In this document: positions 26,629 through 37,828 of the stretch, piece after piece
How the letters are laid out: each line of letters starts with the position of its first letter
Position numbering within the stretch: the stretch's first letter is position 1
Origin: Proteinivorax hydrogeniformans
Lineage (GTDB): Bacteria; Bacillota; Proteinivoracia; Proteinivoracales; Proteinivoracaceae
Assembly: GCF_040515995.1 (NCBI RefSeq)
Contig: NZ_CP159485.1
Coordinates: 2,666,001-2,730,000 of the forward strand
DNA: 64,000 bases
Direction of reading: 5' to 3'
Made by a program: the position numbers and the translations under genes
Notes under the pieces: model-generated
The model's input: only the letters and a program-made list of their open reading frames with translations
The model's database searches: none
What the model was told of the DNA's origin: nothing

Positions 26629-28622
26629 CAGTTTTCACTCCAGTAGATTTTTACCTTATCACCATCTTGAACCGGTTCTGTAAAATCAGTTTCTTTATTA
26701 TTTTTAGTTAGTATTAGGCTTCCTTTTGGATTGGATATATCTACCTGTAGGGCGTCAAATACATCAACTATTTTAGGATTTTCTTTTGAAATAGTTATTT
26801 CTTTTCCATTTCCCCATAGCTTTATGCCATTATTGCGCTTTTTTTCTTTATTTGAATTTACAGGAGCATCCTGCCAGCGATTTTCCTCTTCTATAACGTT
26901 CTTCACTTTTTTTGTTATAAGATTCATTTTTGGTGTGATAAAGTCATGTTTACTTAAAATAGTGTCGCCTGCTATAATGTTATATTTTCCTAGGTTAACA
27001 TCCATATTAGCCGCTAAGTCGGCTAATGTGTTTATTTTTTTGATTTCTATGTTATCTCCATCTCTAACCTCAGTGGAAAGGTTGTCAGCTGTAGTACCAT
27101 TTAAGATTACTTCTAATACTAAGTCTATTTTTTTTCCATCTACTTCTATTTTCCCTTCATATGGAGTTAATATCTCTTTAAGGGATAAACCCTTATGCTG
27201 GGAATCTGAAATTAACTCAATGCTATCTCCACTTTTGATTTTGGCATCTAGGTTGGACATTGCACCGTTTACTTTTATTAAACTAGGTGGTTTGCGTTTA
27301 GCTGTTGCGTTAAATTTCTCCCCATTTATAGTGTAACTTATTTTGTTTGTGGAGCCAAACAGATCTTTTACCTCCACTCCTGCGTTAAAAAGTGCTTGAG
27401 CTACCTTTGTTTTTTTAGAATTAAAAATGCTGACCTGTTGGCCGTTAACTTTCACCACAAAAAAGTTCGGATCTATAGTTTTGTCTGCAACAGAGGCTAT
27501 CCCTAAGGGGGTTATTACATCAGGACCTGTTAGCTGTCTTGATGGAAACTTCACTCCTTCTAGACTTTGCCTATCTCTAATAGCTACTCTTTCTCTAGGA
27601 AGCTCTAGCTTGTCAGCGAGAATTTCTTTAAACATAGGTATTTGACTGCCACCTCCTATGCAAAAAACAGCTTTAGGAACTGCTCTGTTAAGCTTTACAA
27701 TCTCTTTTGCTATTGATTCTGCCACGTCTTCTACAGCTGGTTTTATCACCTTGCAAAACTCTTCTTTGCTCACTTCATTTTTTATACCTAAAACATCTTT
27801 AAAAGCTACTTTGTTTTTTTTGCTAAACTCAAGCTTTATTTTCTCACTTAGTTGAAAATCCAAAAGATAGTGATCAGATAGTGCTTCTGTTACTTTATCT
27901 CCTGCTTTTTGCACCATGCCGTATCCTACCACGGTTCCACCTTTACAAATCGCTATATCAGATGTGCCAGCTCCCACATCTACAAGAGCAATGTTTAGCA
28001 TCCTTAAGTTTTCTTTTATCGCTATATCCATTGCAGCGATAGGTTCTAAAGTCAGTGACTTAATAGAAATTTGCGCTCGCTTTAAAACCTCAAAAAGACT
28101 ATCTATCACTACCTGCGGTAAATAGGTCGATATAATCTCTAAGGAAACTTCACTTCCCTTTTGCCCCTCAAGGTTGGTAATTTGATAACCGTCAATTTGA
28201 GTTTCTGTCACGGTATAACCTACACAGTAGAGGTGTTCATTGGGATACTTAGTTTGAATTTTTTCTTTGCTATCACCAACTGCTGCAAGCTTTAGCCTTT
28301 CTACATCTTCTGAGGTTAGCGGCTTTTCCTTATAAACCTTTTCTAAAGCATTCCCTCTTTCTGTTCGCAAGGCCCTACCTGCCGCGGCAATAGATGCGTA
28401 TTTTAAACTTACCCCAAGCTTTTTTTCTAGCTTGGTTTTTACTTTTTCTACAGCCATAGCTACTGCTTTTATATCATGGATTTGCCCATCACGCATAGCT
28501 CTTCCTTGATGCCTTTCAATTTGATGCGCTACTACATGTATATCTTCTTCCACCATTTTACAAACTAACCCAATAACTGTTCTAGTGCCAATATCTAAGG
28601 CGAATATGTACTGGTTCTCCAT
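26628..28622 (-). CDS. FtsA/PilM-like actin-fold ATPase with repeated C-terminal domain
   Basis: 664 residues. The N-terminal part (about 1-385) has the actin-like motifs FALDIGTRTVIGLV (phosphate 1), LVDVGAGTSDIAICKGG (phosphate 2) and AVFCIGGGSQIP (adenosine), as in FtsA or PilM. The C-terminal 280 residues are not FtsA-like: a motif ending in [S/D]GD.IE[L/I] recurs at 448-470 (VNG...SGDSIEL), 503-527 (LNG...RDGDNIEI) and 635-659 (QDGDKVKI), suggesting beta-grasp or SLBB-like modules. No membrane helix is visible. It heads a unit with the sigma-54 activator, kal and kce, an unexpected pairing. I recall similar annotated proteins (cell division FtsA domain) in Clostridia but no function. Confidence 0.85.
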   Translation of the reverse strand: MENQYIFALDIGTRTVIGLVCKMVEEDIHVVAHQIERHQGRAMRDGQIHDIKAVAMAVEKVKTKLEKKLGVSLKYASIAAAGRALRTERGNALEKVYKEKPLTSEDVERLKLAAVGDSKEKIQTKYPNEHLYCVGYTVTETQIDGYQITNLEGQKGSEVSLEIISTYLPQVVIDSLFEVLKRAQISIKSLTLEPIAAMDIAIKENLRMLNIALVDVGAGTSDIAICKGGTVVGYGMVQKAGDKVTEALSDHYLLDFQLSEKIKLEFSKKNKVAFKDVLGIKNEVSKEEFCKVIKPAVEDVAESIAKEIVKLNRAVPKAVFCIGGGSQIPMFKEILADKLELPRERVAIRDRQSLEGVKFPSRQLTGPDVITPLGIASVADKTIDPNFFVVKVNGQQVSIFNSKKTKVAQALFNAGVEVKDLFGSTNKISYTINGEKFNATAKRKPPSLIKVNGAMSNLDAKIKSGDSIELISDSQHKGLSLKEILTPYEGKIEVDGKKIDLVLEVILNGTTADNLSTEVRDGDNIEIKKINTLADLAANMDVNLGKYNIIAGDTILSKHDFITPKMNLITKKVKNVIEEENRWQDAPVNSNKEKKRNNGIKLWGNGKEITISKENPKIVDVFDALQVDISNPKGSLILTKNNKETDFTEPVQDGDKVKIYWSEN

Positions 28623-28696
28623 GAATTACCACCCTAATTTTAAAATTTGTGTTAATTTAATTATTTCTCCATATATCGCCAAAATCCTTCAAAATA

Positions 28697-29632
28697 TCAC
28701 TTTAGTTCTTTGGTAGCAACACAAGCTCCTATACATAACGGAATGTAATATGATATTAAACGACATAACAAGATAAAAACTACTAGCTGGCCTGTAGGAA
28801 TGTAATCTATGAATAAGCTAAAGTAAATAAGCTCCACCACTCCACTCCCCCCCGGAAGAGGAGAGAAAGGCAAGGTAGTATATATTAAGAATTGATTTAT
28901 GTATAGTTGGACAAGGCATATTTCAATATTCATCTTAATTGCTATAAGTAATGGCGGACAAAAAAACACCAACCAATAAAGTACTGTAAATATATATGGC
29001 ACTATAATTTTTGATGACATCAGTTGCTTTACTTGTATATGGCTACCTTTTGCCCAATTACGCTTTATTCTTTTAGGCAATAGTCTTATAAATCTTTCAA
29101 CAAGCCCAAATTTATATATCACTAGTAAAGAAAAGAAGGTAGAAGGAATTATGCTAATTGCTGCTACTTTATATATTGCCTGCCCTACAGCGTTCGTATC
29201 TGTAATATATGTAAGTAGTAGTGATATTATAAGAAAAAGCATAAAGGTTAGCTTGGTTAAAAAATTTTTAACAATGGACAGCGCAACCCATTTATTCATC
29301 TCAACTTTTTTGCAAAGTCCCCAAAGCATAAATAGGGGTGTGTCACCTGCACTCATCGGAGTGGAGTAGCCGCCAAAAACCGTAACAAGGTGGAGCTTGG
29401 CGCTTTCTTTTAGCCTTAAATTAACCCCAATTTGGGAGGCTAAAGTTTTTAGCTTCATACTTTCTAATAATATACTTGCTAGCACAGTAAATAGTAACGC
29501 CAATATTAAAGAGTTATCCACATTGGTTAGGCTTTGAAAAGTAGCGTCGTCATAATAGTTATAAAGTATCACAGCGTTAACTATTACCCCCATAGTTACA
29601 GATATAAACACCCACTTTCTTCGATGTCTCAT
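28697..29632 (-). CDS. Flippase-like integral membrane protein (LPG synthase TM family)
   Basis: 311 residues from the ATG at 29632 with TTGGGGGGAG upstream; a frame extension to 29659 lacks support. About eight membrane helices. FGGYSTPMSAGDTPLFMLWGL and PFSPLPGGSGVVELIY are the two hallmark segments of the UPF0104/lysylphosphatidylglycerol synthase transmembrane (YbhN-like) family; the second GxxE half is well kept. No soluble synthase domain is present, so lipid aminoacylation is unlikely; a lipid or polyprenol flippase role is more common for such stand-alone proteins. It lies between dCMP deaminase and the FtsA-like gene with its own upstream hairpin. Confidence 0.88.
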   Translation of the reverse strand: MRHRRKWVFISVTMGVIVNAVILYNYYDDATFQSLTNVDNSLILALLFTVLASILLESMKLKTLASQIGVNLRLKESAKLHLVTVFGGYSTPMSAGDTPLFMLWGLCKKVEMNKWVALSIVKNFLTKLTFMLFLIISLLLTYITDTNAVGQAIYKVAAISIIPSTFFSLLVIYKFGLVERFIRLLPKRIKRNWAKGSHIQVKQLMSSKIIVPYIFTVLYWLVFFCPPLLIAIKMNIEICLVQLYINQFLIYTTLPFSPLPGGSGVVELIYFSLFIDYIPTGQLVVFILLCRLISYYIPLCIGACVATKELK

Positions 29633-29648
29633 AGAACTCCCCCCAAAA

Positions 29649-29695
29649 AAAATCATCATTAAACGATATTATAAATATCGAATAATGATGATTTT
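29649..29695 (-). terminator. Terminator after the dCMP deaminase gene
   Basis: AAAATCATCATTA (29649-29661) pairs with TAATGATGATTTT (29683-29695), with an inner CGATATT/AATATCG stem; an eight-T run follows on the minus strand. Confidence 0.85.
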
Positions 29696-29702
29696 AAAAA
29701 CC

Positions 29703-30816
<1,114 letters not shown>

Positions 30817-30824
30817 TTATTATT

Positions 30825-32057
30825 TTAATACAAAGGGAAGTTCTTGCAAAGGGCTAAAACTTCCTTTTTAACATTTTCTTTAACTTTTTCATCATTAACG
30901 TTTGTAAGCGTTGTATACATAAACTTACTAATTTGCTTCATTTCTTCCACACCAAATCCTCTGCTTGTCACAGCTGGAGTCCCTATTCTTACTCCACTAG
31001 TTACAAAAGGACTTTCTGGGTCAAAAGGAATCGTGTTTTTATTAACTGTGATGCCAATCTCATCTAAAGCTTTTTCAGCATCCTTGCCAGTTATGCCTAG
31101 GCTTCTCAAATCAAGTAGCATTTTATGAGTGTCGGTTCCATTTCCAACTAGATCTATACCTTCTTCCATTAAACCTTCAGCTAAAGCTTTAGCATTTTCC
31201 ACAACTTTTTTAGAGTATTCAACAAACTCTGGCTCCATTGCTTCTTTAAACGCTACTGCTTTAGCAGCGATAACATGCATTAGAGGCCCGCCCTGAAGTC
31301 CTGGAAATATCGATTTGTCAATCATTTTCTTGTGTTCTTTTTTGCAAAGTATCATGCCACCACGAGGTCCTCTCAAAGTCTTATGAGTTGTAGTAGTTAC
31401 AAAATCAGCATAAGGCACGGGACTTGGGTGAAGCTTAGTAGCTACAAGGCCTGCTATATGTGCCATATCAACCATTAAGAAAGCGCCAACTTCTTTGGCT
31501 ATTTCGCCAAACTTTGCAAAATCTAGAGTGTGAGGGTAGGCGCTGGCACCTGCTACTATAAGTTTTGGTTTAACTTCATGAGCTTTTCTTCTGATTTCTT
31601 CATAATCTACCTTTTGCGTTTCTTCATCCACCCCATAGGCGTGGAAGTTATAGTAGATACCAGAGATATTCACCGGGCTACCATGAGTTAAGTGCCCACC
31701 ATGAGATAGGTCCATCCCTAAAACGTCATCACCTGGTTTAAGAACCGCTGTATAAACTGCTAAATTTGCAGATGCACCAGAGTGAGGTTGTACGTTGGCA
31801 TGTTCCGCCCCAAAAATCTCTTTAGCTCTAACTCTAGCTAGTTTTTCTACAACATCTACATGCTCGCATCCCCCATAATATCTCCTATTTGGGTACCCTT
31901 CAGCATATTTGTTAGTTAGTACTGAGCCTTGAGCCTCCATAACAGCCTCGCTTACAAAGTTCTCTGATGCTATAAGTTCGATGTTTTGTTGCTGCCTAGT
32001 CAGTTCATCGTTGATTGCATCATACACTTGTGAGTCCACTCTTTTTAGATTTTCCAT
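30825..32057 (-). CDS. glyA: Serine hydroxymethyltransferase
   Basis: 410 residues, full length. A PLP enzyme that interconverts serine and glycine with tetrahydrofolate. The Schiff-base Lys is in [16 protein letters not shown], and the substrate-site HSGASAN and DMAHIAGL segments are intact. It lies 22 bp after ywlG and 44 bp before upp, so a rpiB-ywlG-glyA-upp unit is likely. No T-box or glycine riboswitch was seen. Confidence 0.97.
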   Translation of the reverse strand: MENLKRVDSQVYDAINDELTRQQQNIELIASENFVSEAVMEAQGSVLTNKYAEGYPNRRYYGGCEHVDVVEKLARVRAKEIFGAEHANVQPHSGASANLAVYTAVLKPGDDVLGMDLSHGGHLTHGSPVNISGIYYNFHAYGVDEETQKVDYEEIRRKAHEVKPKLIVAGASAYPHTLDFAKFGEIAKEVGAFLMVDMAHIAGLVATKLHPSPVPYADFVTTTTHKTLRGPRGGMILCKKEHKKMIDKSIFPGLQGGPLMHVIAAKAVAFKEAMEPEFVEYSKKVVENAKALAEGLMEEGIDLVGNGTDTHKMLLDLRSLGITGKDAEKALDEIGITVNKNTIPFDPESPFVTSGVRIGTPAVTSRGFGVEEMKQISKFMYTTLTNVNDEKVKENVKKEVLALCKNFPLY

Positions 32058-32079
32058 TTTTTAAATCCCCTCTCCTTGT

Positions 32080-32613
32080 TTAATATTTTGCTCGTTCTCC
32101 TCCTATTAGCTTTGGGCGGGTGTTGGCAGCTATAATAGATGCAGCCCCAACTTTATTATTATCTAGCCTTACAGGAACTACTACTGGCTTTAAATGCATC
32201 CCTATAAGAGTATTACCTATATCTATAGCAGCTTTACCTTGACGATTGAGGTCTTCCACAACTAATGGATTAACAAAACTTATCATGGCATGCTCAGCTA
32301 AGGCACCACCAGCCTTTTGATGTGGAGTAACAGTGACGGGCTCTAGGTTAAATCTTTCGCATACCTCTTTCTCCACAACCAGTGCTCTATTTAAATGCTC
32401 ACAACACTGTATAGCTAAAAAAACATTATTTTCCTTTTTAAAATCTAACAAAGATTGTATAATTTGCGAAGCCACATCCCGATTAGACGCCTTACCAATA
32501 TGTTTTCCCATGACCTCACTGGTGCTACAACCTATTACTAAAATTTGATTTGGCGATAGATCGATTTTACCTTTCAGCTCCGCTAAAGCATCTTTCACCT
32601 GCTGATAATACAC
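32080..32613 (-). CDS. ywlG: YwlG/UPF0340 family protein
   Basis: 177 residues. The text ILVIGCSTSEVMGKHIGKAS and FLAIQCCEHLNRALVVEKE match the UPF0340 (TIGR01440) family, soluble proteins of unknown function that in Firmicutes sit between rpiB and glyA, as here. Conserved Cys and His (CCEHLNRA) suggest a catalytic or metal site. Gap to rpiB is 40 bp and to glyA 22 bp. The name follows family plus synteny. Confidence 0.9.
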   Translation of the reverse strand: MYYQQVKDALAELKGKIDLSPNQILVIGCSTSEVMGKHIGKASNRDVASQIIQSLLDFKKENNVFLAIQCCEHLNRALVVEKEVCERFNLEPVTVTPHQKAGGALAEHAMISFVNPLVVEDLNRQGKAAIDIGNTLIGMHLKPVVVPVRLDNNKVGAASIIAANTRPKLIGGERAKY

Positions 32614-32653
32614 ACATTACACCACCTTATTAAGCCTATAAGTAAAATTTCTT

Positions 32654-33094
32654 TTAACTTTCTAACTTAGTGATTTTCTCCACCCTTCTTAAGTGACGGC
32701 CGCCTTCAAAGTTTGTGGTAAGAAAAGTTTGTACTATTTTTTTGGCAAGTCCTCCACCAACAACTCTTTCTCCTAAGGCTAACACATTGGCGTCATTGTG
32801 TAGCCTTGTTGCTTCAGCAGAAAAACAGTCATGGCAGTTAGCAGCTCTTATCCCCTTTATTTTATTAGCTGCTATGCTGATACCTATACCGGTTCCGCAT
32901 ACTAAAATGGCAAAGTCACATTCTTTATTTATCACAGCATCTGCAGCAACCTTTGCATACTCAGGGTAATCTACGCTTTCTGGGCCATGAGTTCCAAAGT
33001 CTTTAGTTTCTAGTTTAAGTTCGTTTTTTATAAATTCATTAAGCTCTGACTTAAGTCTGTATCCACCATGATCACTTGCTAAGGCAATTTTCAT
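32654..33094 (-). CDS. rpiB: Ribose-5-phosphate isomerase B
   Basis: 146 residues, standard length. It interconverts ribose-5-P and ribulose-5-P. ALASDHGGYRLK carries the substrate-binding Asp-His, and AILVCGTGIGISIAANK contains the catalytic base Cys. The ATG has AGGAGG, which overlaps the stop of a possible 19-codon leader ORF. Sits downstream of the chemoreceptor genes and upstream of ywlG and glyA. Confidence 0.96.
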   Translation of the reverse strand: MKIALASDHGGYRLKSELNEFIKNELKLETKDFGTHGPESVDYPEYAKVAADAVINKECDFAILVCGTGIGISIAANKIKGIRAANCHDCFSAEATRLHNDANVLALGERVVGGGLAKKIVQTFLTTNFEGGRHLRRVEKITKLES

Positions 33095-33106
33095 AATAAA
33101 TTCCTC

Positions 33107-33166
33107 CTATTTAGAGTGTATATTTTTTAGTTTGTCCATTATATCTATTTTTTTATCCCATGACAT
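33107..33166 (-). CDS. Possible 19-codon leader ORF of rpiB
   Basis: MSWDKKIDIMDKLKNIHSK from an ATG preceded by AAAGGTGG at 5 nt; its TAG overlaps the TAGGAGG ribosome site of rpiB 12 nt before that start. The Shine-Dalgarno and ATG are inside a hairpin (33165-33174 with 33186-33195, 10 perfect bp). It is lysine-rich. It may be a true leader peptide or chance; only the spacing and coupling argue for it. Confidence 0.35.
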   Translation of the reverse strand: MSWDKKIDIMDKLKNIHSK

Positions 33167-33195
33167 TAAAGCCACCTTTAAGAGTTGGCTTTAAT
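33165..33195 (-). promoter_or_regulatory. Hairpin in the rpiB leader
   Basis: ATTAAAGCCA pairs with TGGCTTTAAT around an 11-nt loop; no U-run follows, so it is unlikely to be a simple terminator. It covers the ribosome site of the leader ORF. Confidence 0.5.
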
Positions 33196-33291
33196 TTTAA
33201 CAATTGATATTCTTACTTGCATATTCTACAAATAATCCTTAAGTTCCTTTTATTTTAGATAAAATATAGAAAAGTTAACGTTTGTTAAAGA

Positions 33292-33325
33292 AAAACGAAC
33301 AGGAAGTTTAGTTCCCGTTCGTTTT
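33292..33325 (-). terminator. Terminator after chemoreceptor 1
   Basis: AAAACGAACAGGAA pairs with TTCCCGTTCGTTTT (one wobble pair), 6-nt loop, T-run on the minus strand. Confidence 0.8.
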
Positions 33326-33330
33326 TATAT

Positions 33331-35478
33331 TTAAACTTTAAATTTACTTACGTATTCTTTTAATTTAGTAGCCATTTCACTTAAGTTGTCTGTTGCCGCA
33401 GTAATTTGTTGTAAGCTAGCAGTTTGCTCTTCTGTAGTTGCTGCCACTTCCTCACTTGAAGCAGATGTTTCTTCAGAAATTTGCGCTACTGTTTCCGACT
33501 CAACAACGGCTGCTTCTACATCTTCCACCTGGTTTGTGGCAAATTTATCTATAGTTTTAATTACCTCTAAGGTTTGGTTTGCCACAGAAGTGATCTCTTT
33601 TAGACCTTGTTGCGATCTATCAACCATTTCTAATTGCTGCTGTGCATTCTCTGATTGGGTGTTAACTAAGCTAGAGGTTGTGGAAACCTTTTGTTGTACT
33701 TGTCCCACTATACCTTTAATCTGGTCTGCTGCTTTTGTTGTTTCCGTCGATAGCTTACGCACCTCATCAGCTACCACAGCAAACCCGCGACCGTGCTCGC
33801 CAGCTCTAGCTGCTTCGATAGCGGCATTTAGTGCCAGCAAGTTGGTTTGTGCTGCTATATCAGTTACAACTGTAATTATCTCACCTATTTTTTGTGTTTC
33901 TTTTTCTAAGTTTGTGATGTCATCGGCCACCTTGACATTGCCACTAGCTATCTCTTTTAGTCCAGCTATTAACTCTTCTAGCACCATGCTATTTTGCTCA
34001 ACTGTGTCCACCATTTTCACATTAACTTCAATGGCGCCCTTGCTTTTTTCAGCTATATCTTTTGCTATATTTTGAACGACGGTTATCTTCTCTAAAACTG
34101 TTTGACTAGCAGTAGCTTGGTTCTCAGCACCTGTCGAAACCTCTTCCATGGTTGTAGAAACCTGCTGAGCTGCGCTGGCTGCTTCATTAGCAGCAATCGC
34201 CAGCTCGTCGGCAGTTTTTTCTGTATCGGCTGACGATTGAACTGTATTTTTTAGTAATTCTTTTAAAGATCCTAACATAAATTCAAAAGCCTTTGAAAGC
34301 TCTCCAATCTCGTCATTTCTCTTTTTGATATTTATTTCTTTTGTAAGATCTCCAGAAGCTATTTCTGTAGCAGTACGCTCTAACTCCCCTAGCGGTTTAA
34401 AGGTTACGGTGACAAAGATACTGGAAATTACTATTACTACAAAGGCTGTAATTGCTATGATTGTTACTATCATCCGCCTTAAGATTGAAGCCGTAGCTAA
34501 GGCTTCTTGCTCCGACTGATAAACCACAACGCTCCAATCTGATACGTGGACAAGGGCATGGGCTCCAATAAATTCCACACCTTCATCTAAGTAGCTCACT
34601 AAACCTTCTCTTTCGCCTTGCATCTGAGCCCAAGGTAACATATCGGCAACATTTTCGTTGTTGTAAACATTAGCGTTATATCTATGGGCAACTAAGTTTC
34701 CGCTATCATCTGCTATCATGGCCCCACCGGTCTCACCTACCCTATAATCTTGGGTCTGGTTCCAAGTTTCTCGCAGGTTATACTCCACCGCTAAAGCTCC
34801 TGTTACTGTAGTAGAGCTGCCTTGAGCATATACAGGTATCACGTGTAAAATTATGGGGTTGTTATTGCCATCAAGCATAAATCCAGTATCATACTTCTCA
34901 CCTTGAAGTGCTTGAGCTAACCCTTCTTCATATTCCACTTCACCCATACGAAATTCAAATTCGTTTACTCCATCAGCGTCATAAAAACTTACTCCACTAA
35001 CTCTTTCTGACCTCAGAATGTAATTAGTAAAATAAGTTCTTGCTTCACTTGTTTTATTACTCCTTAATGTTGGCATTTCGCTTAAATCTCTAGTTGTTTC
35101 ATAAATATCGTTTATGTAATCATCCATATTAGCTGCTAACCGCTGGGCTAACAGTAAAGTGTTTTCATTGTGCTGTTCAATTAAGCTATCCTCTACTTGA
35201 GGTAATATAAACACTAAAATTACCATCAGCACTAGCACAAGACAGCCAACGCTCAGTGATAACACCTTTAAATTCAGTCCCTTAAATAGGCTGGTTGCCT
35301 TAACACTTGCGAAAACATCTCTTAAATTGAAACTTCTTTTAGTTTTCTTTTGTTTTGAGGTAGAAGCTTTAGGAGTAGCATCCTTTGATGCGAGTTTTTT
35401 TCCTTTCTTTCTTGAAAAAATATTACTTTTAAAACTTGATTTGTTGCGTTTTAGCTTTGTTAAGATTTTTTGTATCAA
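33331..35478 (-). CDS. Methyl-accepting chemotaxis protein, Cache-type sensor (1)
   Basis: 715 residues from TTG 35478, which has a GGGGGGG site 8 nt upstream; the frame extends to 35508. Order of parts: a basic cytosolic stretch of about 65 residues, TM1 (about 72-94), a periplasmic-side dCache-like domain (about 95-330, with [22 protein letters not shown] and [11 protein letters not shown]), TM2 (about 335-360), HAMP (about 362-415), and a signalling domain with the invariant tip [18 protein letters not shown]-like text (here [20 protein letters not shown]). Senses an external ligand and controls CheA. The long N-terminal extension is unusual. Its paralogue lies just upstream. Confidence 0.94.
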   Translation of the reverse strand: MIQKILTKLKRNKSSFKSNIFSRKKGKKLASKDATPKASTSKQKKTKRSFNLRDVFASVKATSLFKGLNLKVLSLSVGCLVLVLMVILVFILPQVEDSLIEQHNENTLLLAQRLAANMDDYINDIYETTRDLSEMPTLRSNKTSEARTYFTNYILRSERVSGVSFYDADGVNEFEFRMGEVEYEEGLAQALQGEKYDTGFMLDGNNNPIILHVIPVYAQGSSTTVTGALAVEYNLRETWNQTQDYRVGETGGAMIADDSGNLVAHRYNANVYNNENVADMLPWAQMQGEREGLVSYLDEGVEFIGAHALVHVSDWSVVVYQSEQEALATASILRRMIVTIIAITAFVVIVISSIFVTVTFKPLGELERTATEIASGDLTKEINIKKRNDEIGELSKAFEFMLGSLKELLKNTVQSSADTEKTADELAIAANEAASAAQQVSTTMEEVSTGAENQATASQTVLEKITVVQNIAKDIAEKSKGAIEVNVKMVDTVEQNSMVLEELIAGLKEIASGNVKVADDITNLEKETQKIGEIITVVTDIAAQTNLLALNAAIEAARAGEHGRGFAVVADEVRKLSTETTKAADQIKGIVGQVQQKVSTTSSLVNTQSENAQQQLEMVDRSQQGLKEITSVANQTLEVIKTIDKFATNQVEDVEAAVVESETVAQISEETSASSEEVAATTEEQTASLQQITAATDNLSEMATKLKEYVSKFKV

Positions 35479-35615
35479 TTTAACGCCCCCCCGCAATTGA
35501 ATAATCAAAGATTATTATTCCACTTTTAATATTCGATATCTTCGACATTTTACCCTTTTATTTTGGAAAAAAAAGCCTCACAGTTCTGAGTAATTAGACC
35601 TATTTATAAAAAATA

Positions 35616-35644
35616 AAAACGCACAACTTTTAGTTATGCGTTTT
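35616..35644 (-). terminator. Terminator after chemoreceptor 2
   Basis: AAAACGCACAAC pairs with GTTATGCGTTTT (one C-A mismatch). The stop codon of chemoreceptor 2 (35630-35632) is in the loop. Confidence 0.75.
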
Positions 35645-37732
35645 TTTAAGCTTAAAACTCTGTACTTGCTTTTTTAGTTGTTCAGACACTTTATTTAACT
35701 CATCTGTCACTGAGGCGATTTTACTTAGGCTATCTGTTTGTTTTTCCGTTGTTATCGCCACAGCTTGACTAGAGGCAGTTGTTTTCGAGGAAATTTTCGA
35801 CACTTTTTTTGATTCTGACGCTACTTCTTTTACATCTTTTAACTGCGAAGACGATAGAGAGTCTATAGATTTTATTGCATCTAATGTTTTGTGAGCTTCT
35901 GCAACGATTTCGTCTAATCCCTGTTCAGACCTGTCTATCATTTCTAACTGCGCTTTAGAAGCTTTCGACTGTTCATCCACTAACACCGCTGTAGTTGAAA
36001 CACTTATGTTTACATGCTCCACTATTTTTTTTATTTCTTCAGCTGCCTTGTTAGTTTCCTCAGATAGCTTTCTTACTTCCTCAGCAACAACTGCAAATCC
36101 TCTCCCTTGCTCTTTTGCTCTAGCTGCTTCTATGGCAGCGTTTAGCGCCAGCAGGTTGGTTTGATCTGCAATATCAGTTACTACAGAGATAATTTCACCT
36201 ATTCTTTTTGTTTCTTCCACTAAACTTGACATATCATCAGATACTTGCATATTACCCTTGGATATTTTTTCAAGACCATTTATAAGACCTTGCAAAGCCT
36301 GTTTATTTTGGTTGACTGTGTCCACCATTTTAACATTAACGTCTATCGCCCCTTTACTTTTTTGAACCATTTCATTTGATAGGGCTTGAACCTTATCTAT
36401 TTTTTCTTGGACAACTTGACTAGCTTCAGATTGCTTTTCAGCTCCTTCGGCAACTTCTTCCATAGTTTTGGATACTTGCTTAGCAGCGACAGCAGCCTCG
36501 TTTACAGCTGTTGCCATTTCATCTGCAGTTCGTTGAGTATCGTTAGATAAATCAGTTGTGGTTTTAAGCATTTCTTTTAATGAGCCAACCATAAACTCAA
36601 ATCCAGCTGACAATTTTCCAATTTCGTCCTTAGTTTTTTTAATTTTTGTATCATCACTTAAATCTTTTGCCGCTACTTTGTTAGCAGCATTTTCTAGTTG
36701 TTTTAAAGGTCTAAATGTAAAATAAACAAATAAAGATGAAATCAAAACAGTTAAAACAGCAGCTACTACAGTGACGAGAAGGGTCATTTCTCGAAAAATT
36801 AATGAAGCAGCAAGCGCTTCTTCTTCACTTTGATAAATAACAACCATCCAGTCTGATATCCCCACCTGAGAGTAGGCCCCAACATATTGTTTTTCATACT
36901 CAAAATCTAAAACCCCACTTTCTTGGTGTTGCATCGATGAAAATGGGAGTACAGCACTAGTATCACCTCTAAGCGATCCGGTATTAGTCACTACATAACC
37001 GTCTTCATCAATTATCATCGTTCCACCAGTGTTTCCTAAGATATGTCTGTTAGCTTGCTCCCATGTAGCTCGCAAATTATATTCAATAGCTAAAGCGCCC
37101 ACGACATCAGTGTTACTTCCTTCTCTATAAATAGGCATAACATGTATTATAATTGGTAAATTGGTTTCGTTAATAACCACACCGGAGTCATACATTTCCC
37201 CATTTAGTGCCTTTTTTACACCTTCATCGTATTCTACACTCCCCATCCCAATTGAGAACCTGTTTTCCTCCTGGGTATTAAAGTAGCTCACCCCATTTAC
37301 CTGGTCATTTCTAATTAAGTAATTTCGAAAATATGTTCTAGCCATAACTTCTTCACTTTGCCTTAAAGAAGGTTTTTCGCTTAATCCGGCGGAAATTTGA
37401 TAAGTCTCCTCCAAATAAGCCTCGATACTATCGGCAAGCCTTTGAGTTAGCAGTAGGCTGTTGTCGTTAAACTGTCCCATTATTCCCCGCTCTATCTGAG
37501 GCATAATAAAAACAAAAATTGTAATTATGGCTATCAGCAAACATCCTATCGTTAATGAAAACACCTTAAAATTCAGCCCTTTTAGAAGGCTTATATTTTT
37601 AACCTTTGATAATAGTTCTTTGGAATTATATCTGTTTAGTTTATTTTTGCATTTTGTGGACCATAATTTAGGCAACTTTTTGTTTAGCAAAATATCCACC
37701 CCAAACTGTGTTTTTTTATGATATATTTTCAT
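35630..37732 (-). CDS. Methyl-accepting chemotaxis protein, Cache-type sensor (2)
   Basis: 700 residues from ATG 37732; a TTG at 37690 preceded by GGGGTGG is an equally good start and would mirror the paralogue. Architecture equals that of the neighbour: basic N-terminus, TM1 (about 55-75), extracytoplasmic Cache-type domain, TM2 (about 325-345), HAMP, and signalling coiled coil with [20 protein letters not shown]. The sensor domains are clearly related but diverged ([22 protein letters not shown] here), suggesting duplication followed by change of ligand. About 150 bp separates the two genes, each with its own terminator. Confidence 0.94.
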   Translation of the reverse strand: MKIYHKKTQFGVDILLNKKLPKLWSTKCKNKLNRYNSKELLSKVKNISLLKGLNFKVFSLTIGCLLIAIITIFVFIMPQIERGIMGQFNDNSLLLTQRLADSIEAYLEETYQISAGLSEKPSLRQSEEVMARTYFRNYLIRNDQVNGVSYFNTQEENRFSIGMGSVEYDEGVKKALNGEMYDSGVVINETNLPIIIHVMPIYREGSNTDVVGALAIEYNLRATWEQANRHILGNTGGTMIIDEDGYVVTNTGSLRGDTSAVLPFSSMQHQESGVLDFEYEKQYVGAYSQVGISDWMVVIYQSEEEALAASLIFREMTLLVTVVAAVLTVLISSLFVYFTFRPLKQLENAANKVAAKDLSDDTKIKKTKDEIGKLSAGFEFMVGSLKEMLKTTTDLSNDTQRTADEMATAVNEAAVAAKQVSKTMEEVAEGAEKQSEASQVVQEKIDKVQALSNEMVQKSKGAIDVNVKMVDTVNQNKQALQGLINGLEKISKGNMQVSDDMSSLVEETKRIGEIISVVTDIADQTNLLALNAAIEAARAKEQGRGFAVVAEEVRKLSEETNKAAEEIKKIVEHVNISVSTTAVLVDEQSKASKAQLEMIDRSEQGLDEIVAEAHKTLDAIKSIDSLSSSQLKDVKEVASESKKVSKISSKTTASSQAVAITTEKQTDSLSKIASVTDELNKVSEQLKKQVQSFKLKKTHN

Positions 37733-37787
37733 TATTCTATTTTTTTCCTGTTTTTCCTCTTTAAAGCGACAAAAAAACGTAAAAAAA

Positions 37788-37812
37788 GACTGTCGAAAAG
37801 TTATCGACAGTC
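37788..37812 (-). terminator. Terminator after ywlE
   Basis: GACTGTCGA pairs with TCGACAGTC (7-nt loop), followed by TTTTTTT on the minus strand. Confidence 0.88.
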
Positions 37813-37828
37813 GAAATGAAACTTTTGT

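Noticed and set aside
26731-27336. 201-codon plus-strand open frame
   Set aside because: Antisense to the FtsA-like gene; Phe/Ser-rich and without family resemblance.
28623-28696. Sigma-54 promoter upstream of the FtsA-like/activator operon
   Set aside because: No TGGCAC-N5-TTGC pattern on the minus strand in this gap.
32058-32079. T-box or glycine riboswitch for glyA
   Set aside because: Only 22 bp separates ywlG and glyA; no room for a riboswitch.
33386-34075. 229-codon open frame on the plus strand
   Set aside because: It is antisense to chemoreceptor 1, has Ser/Ala/Cys-rich composition caused by the Gln/Glu/Ala-rich helix on the other strand, and lacks a ribosome site.
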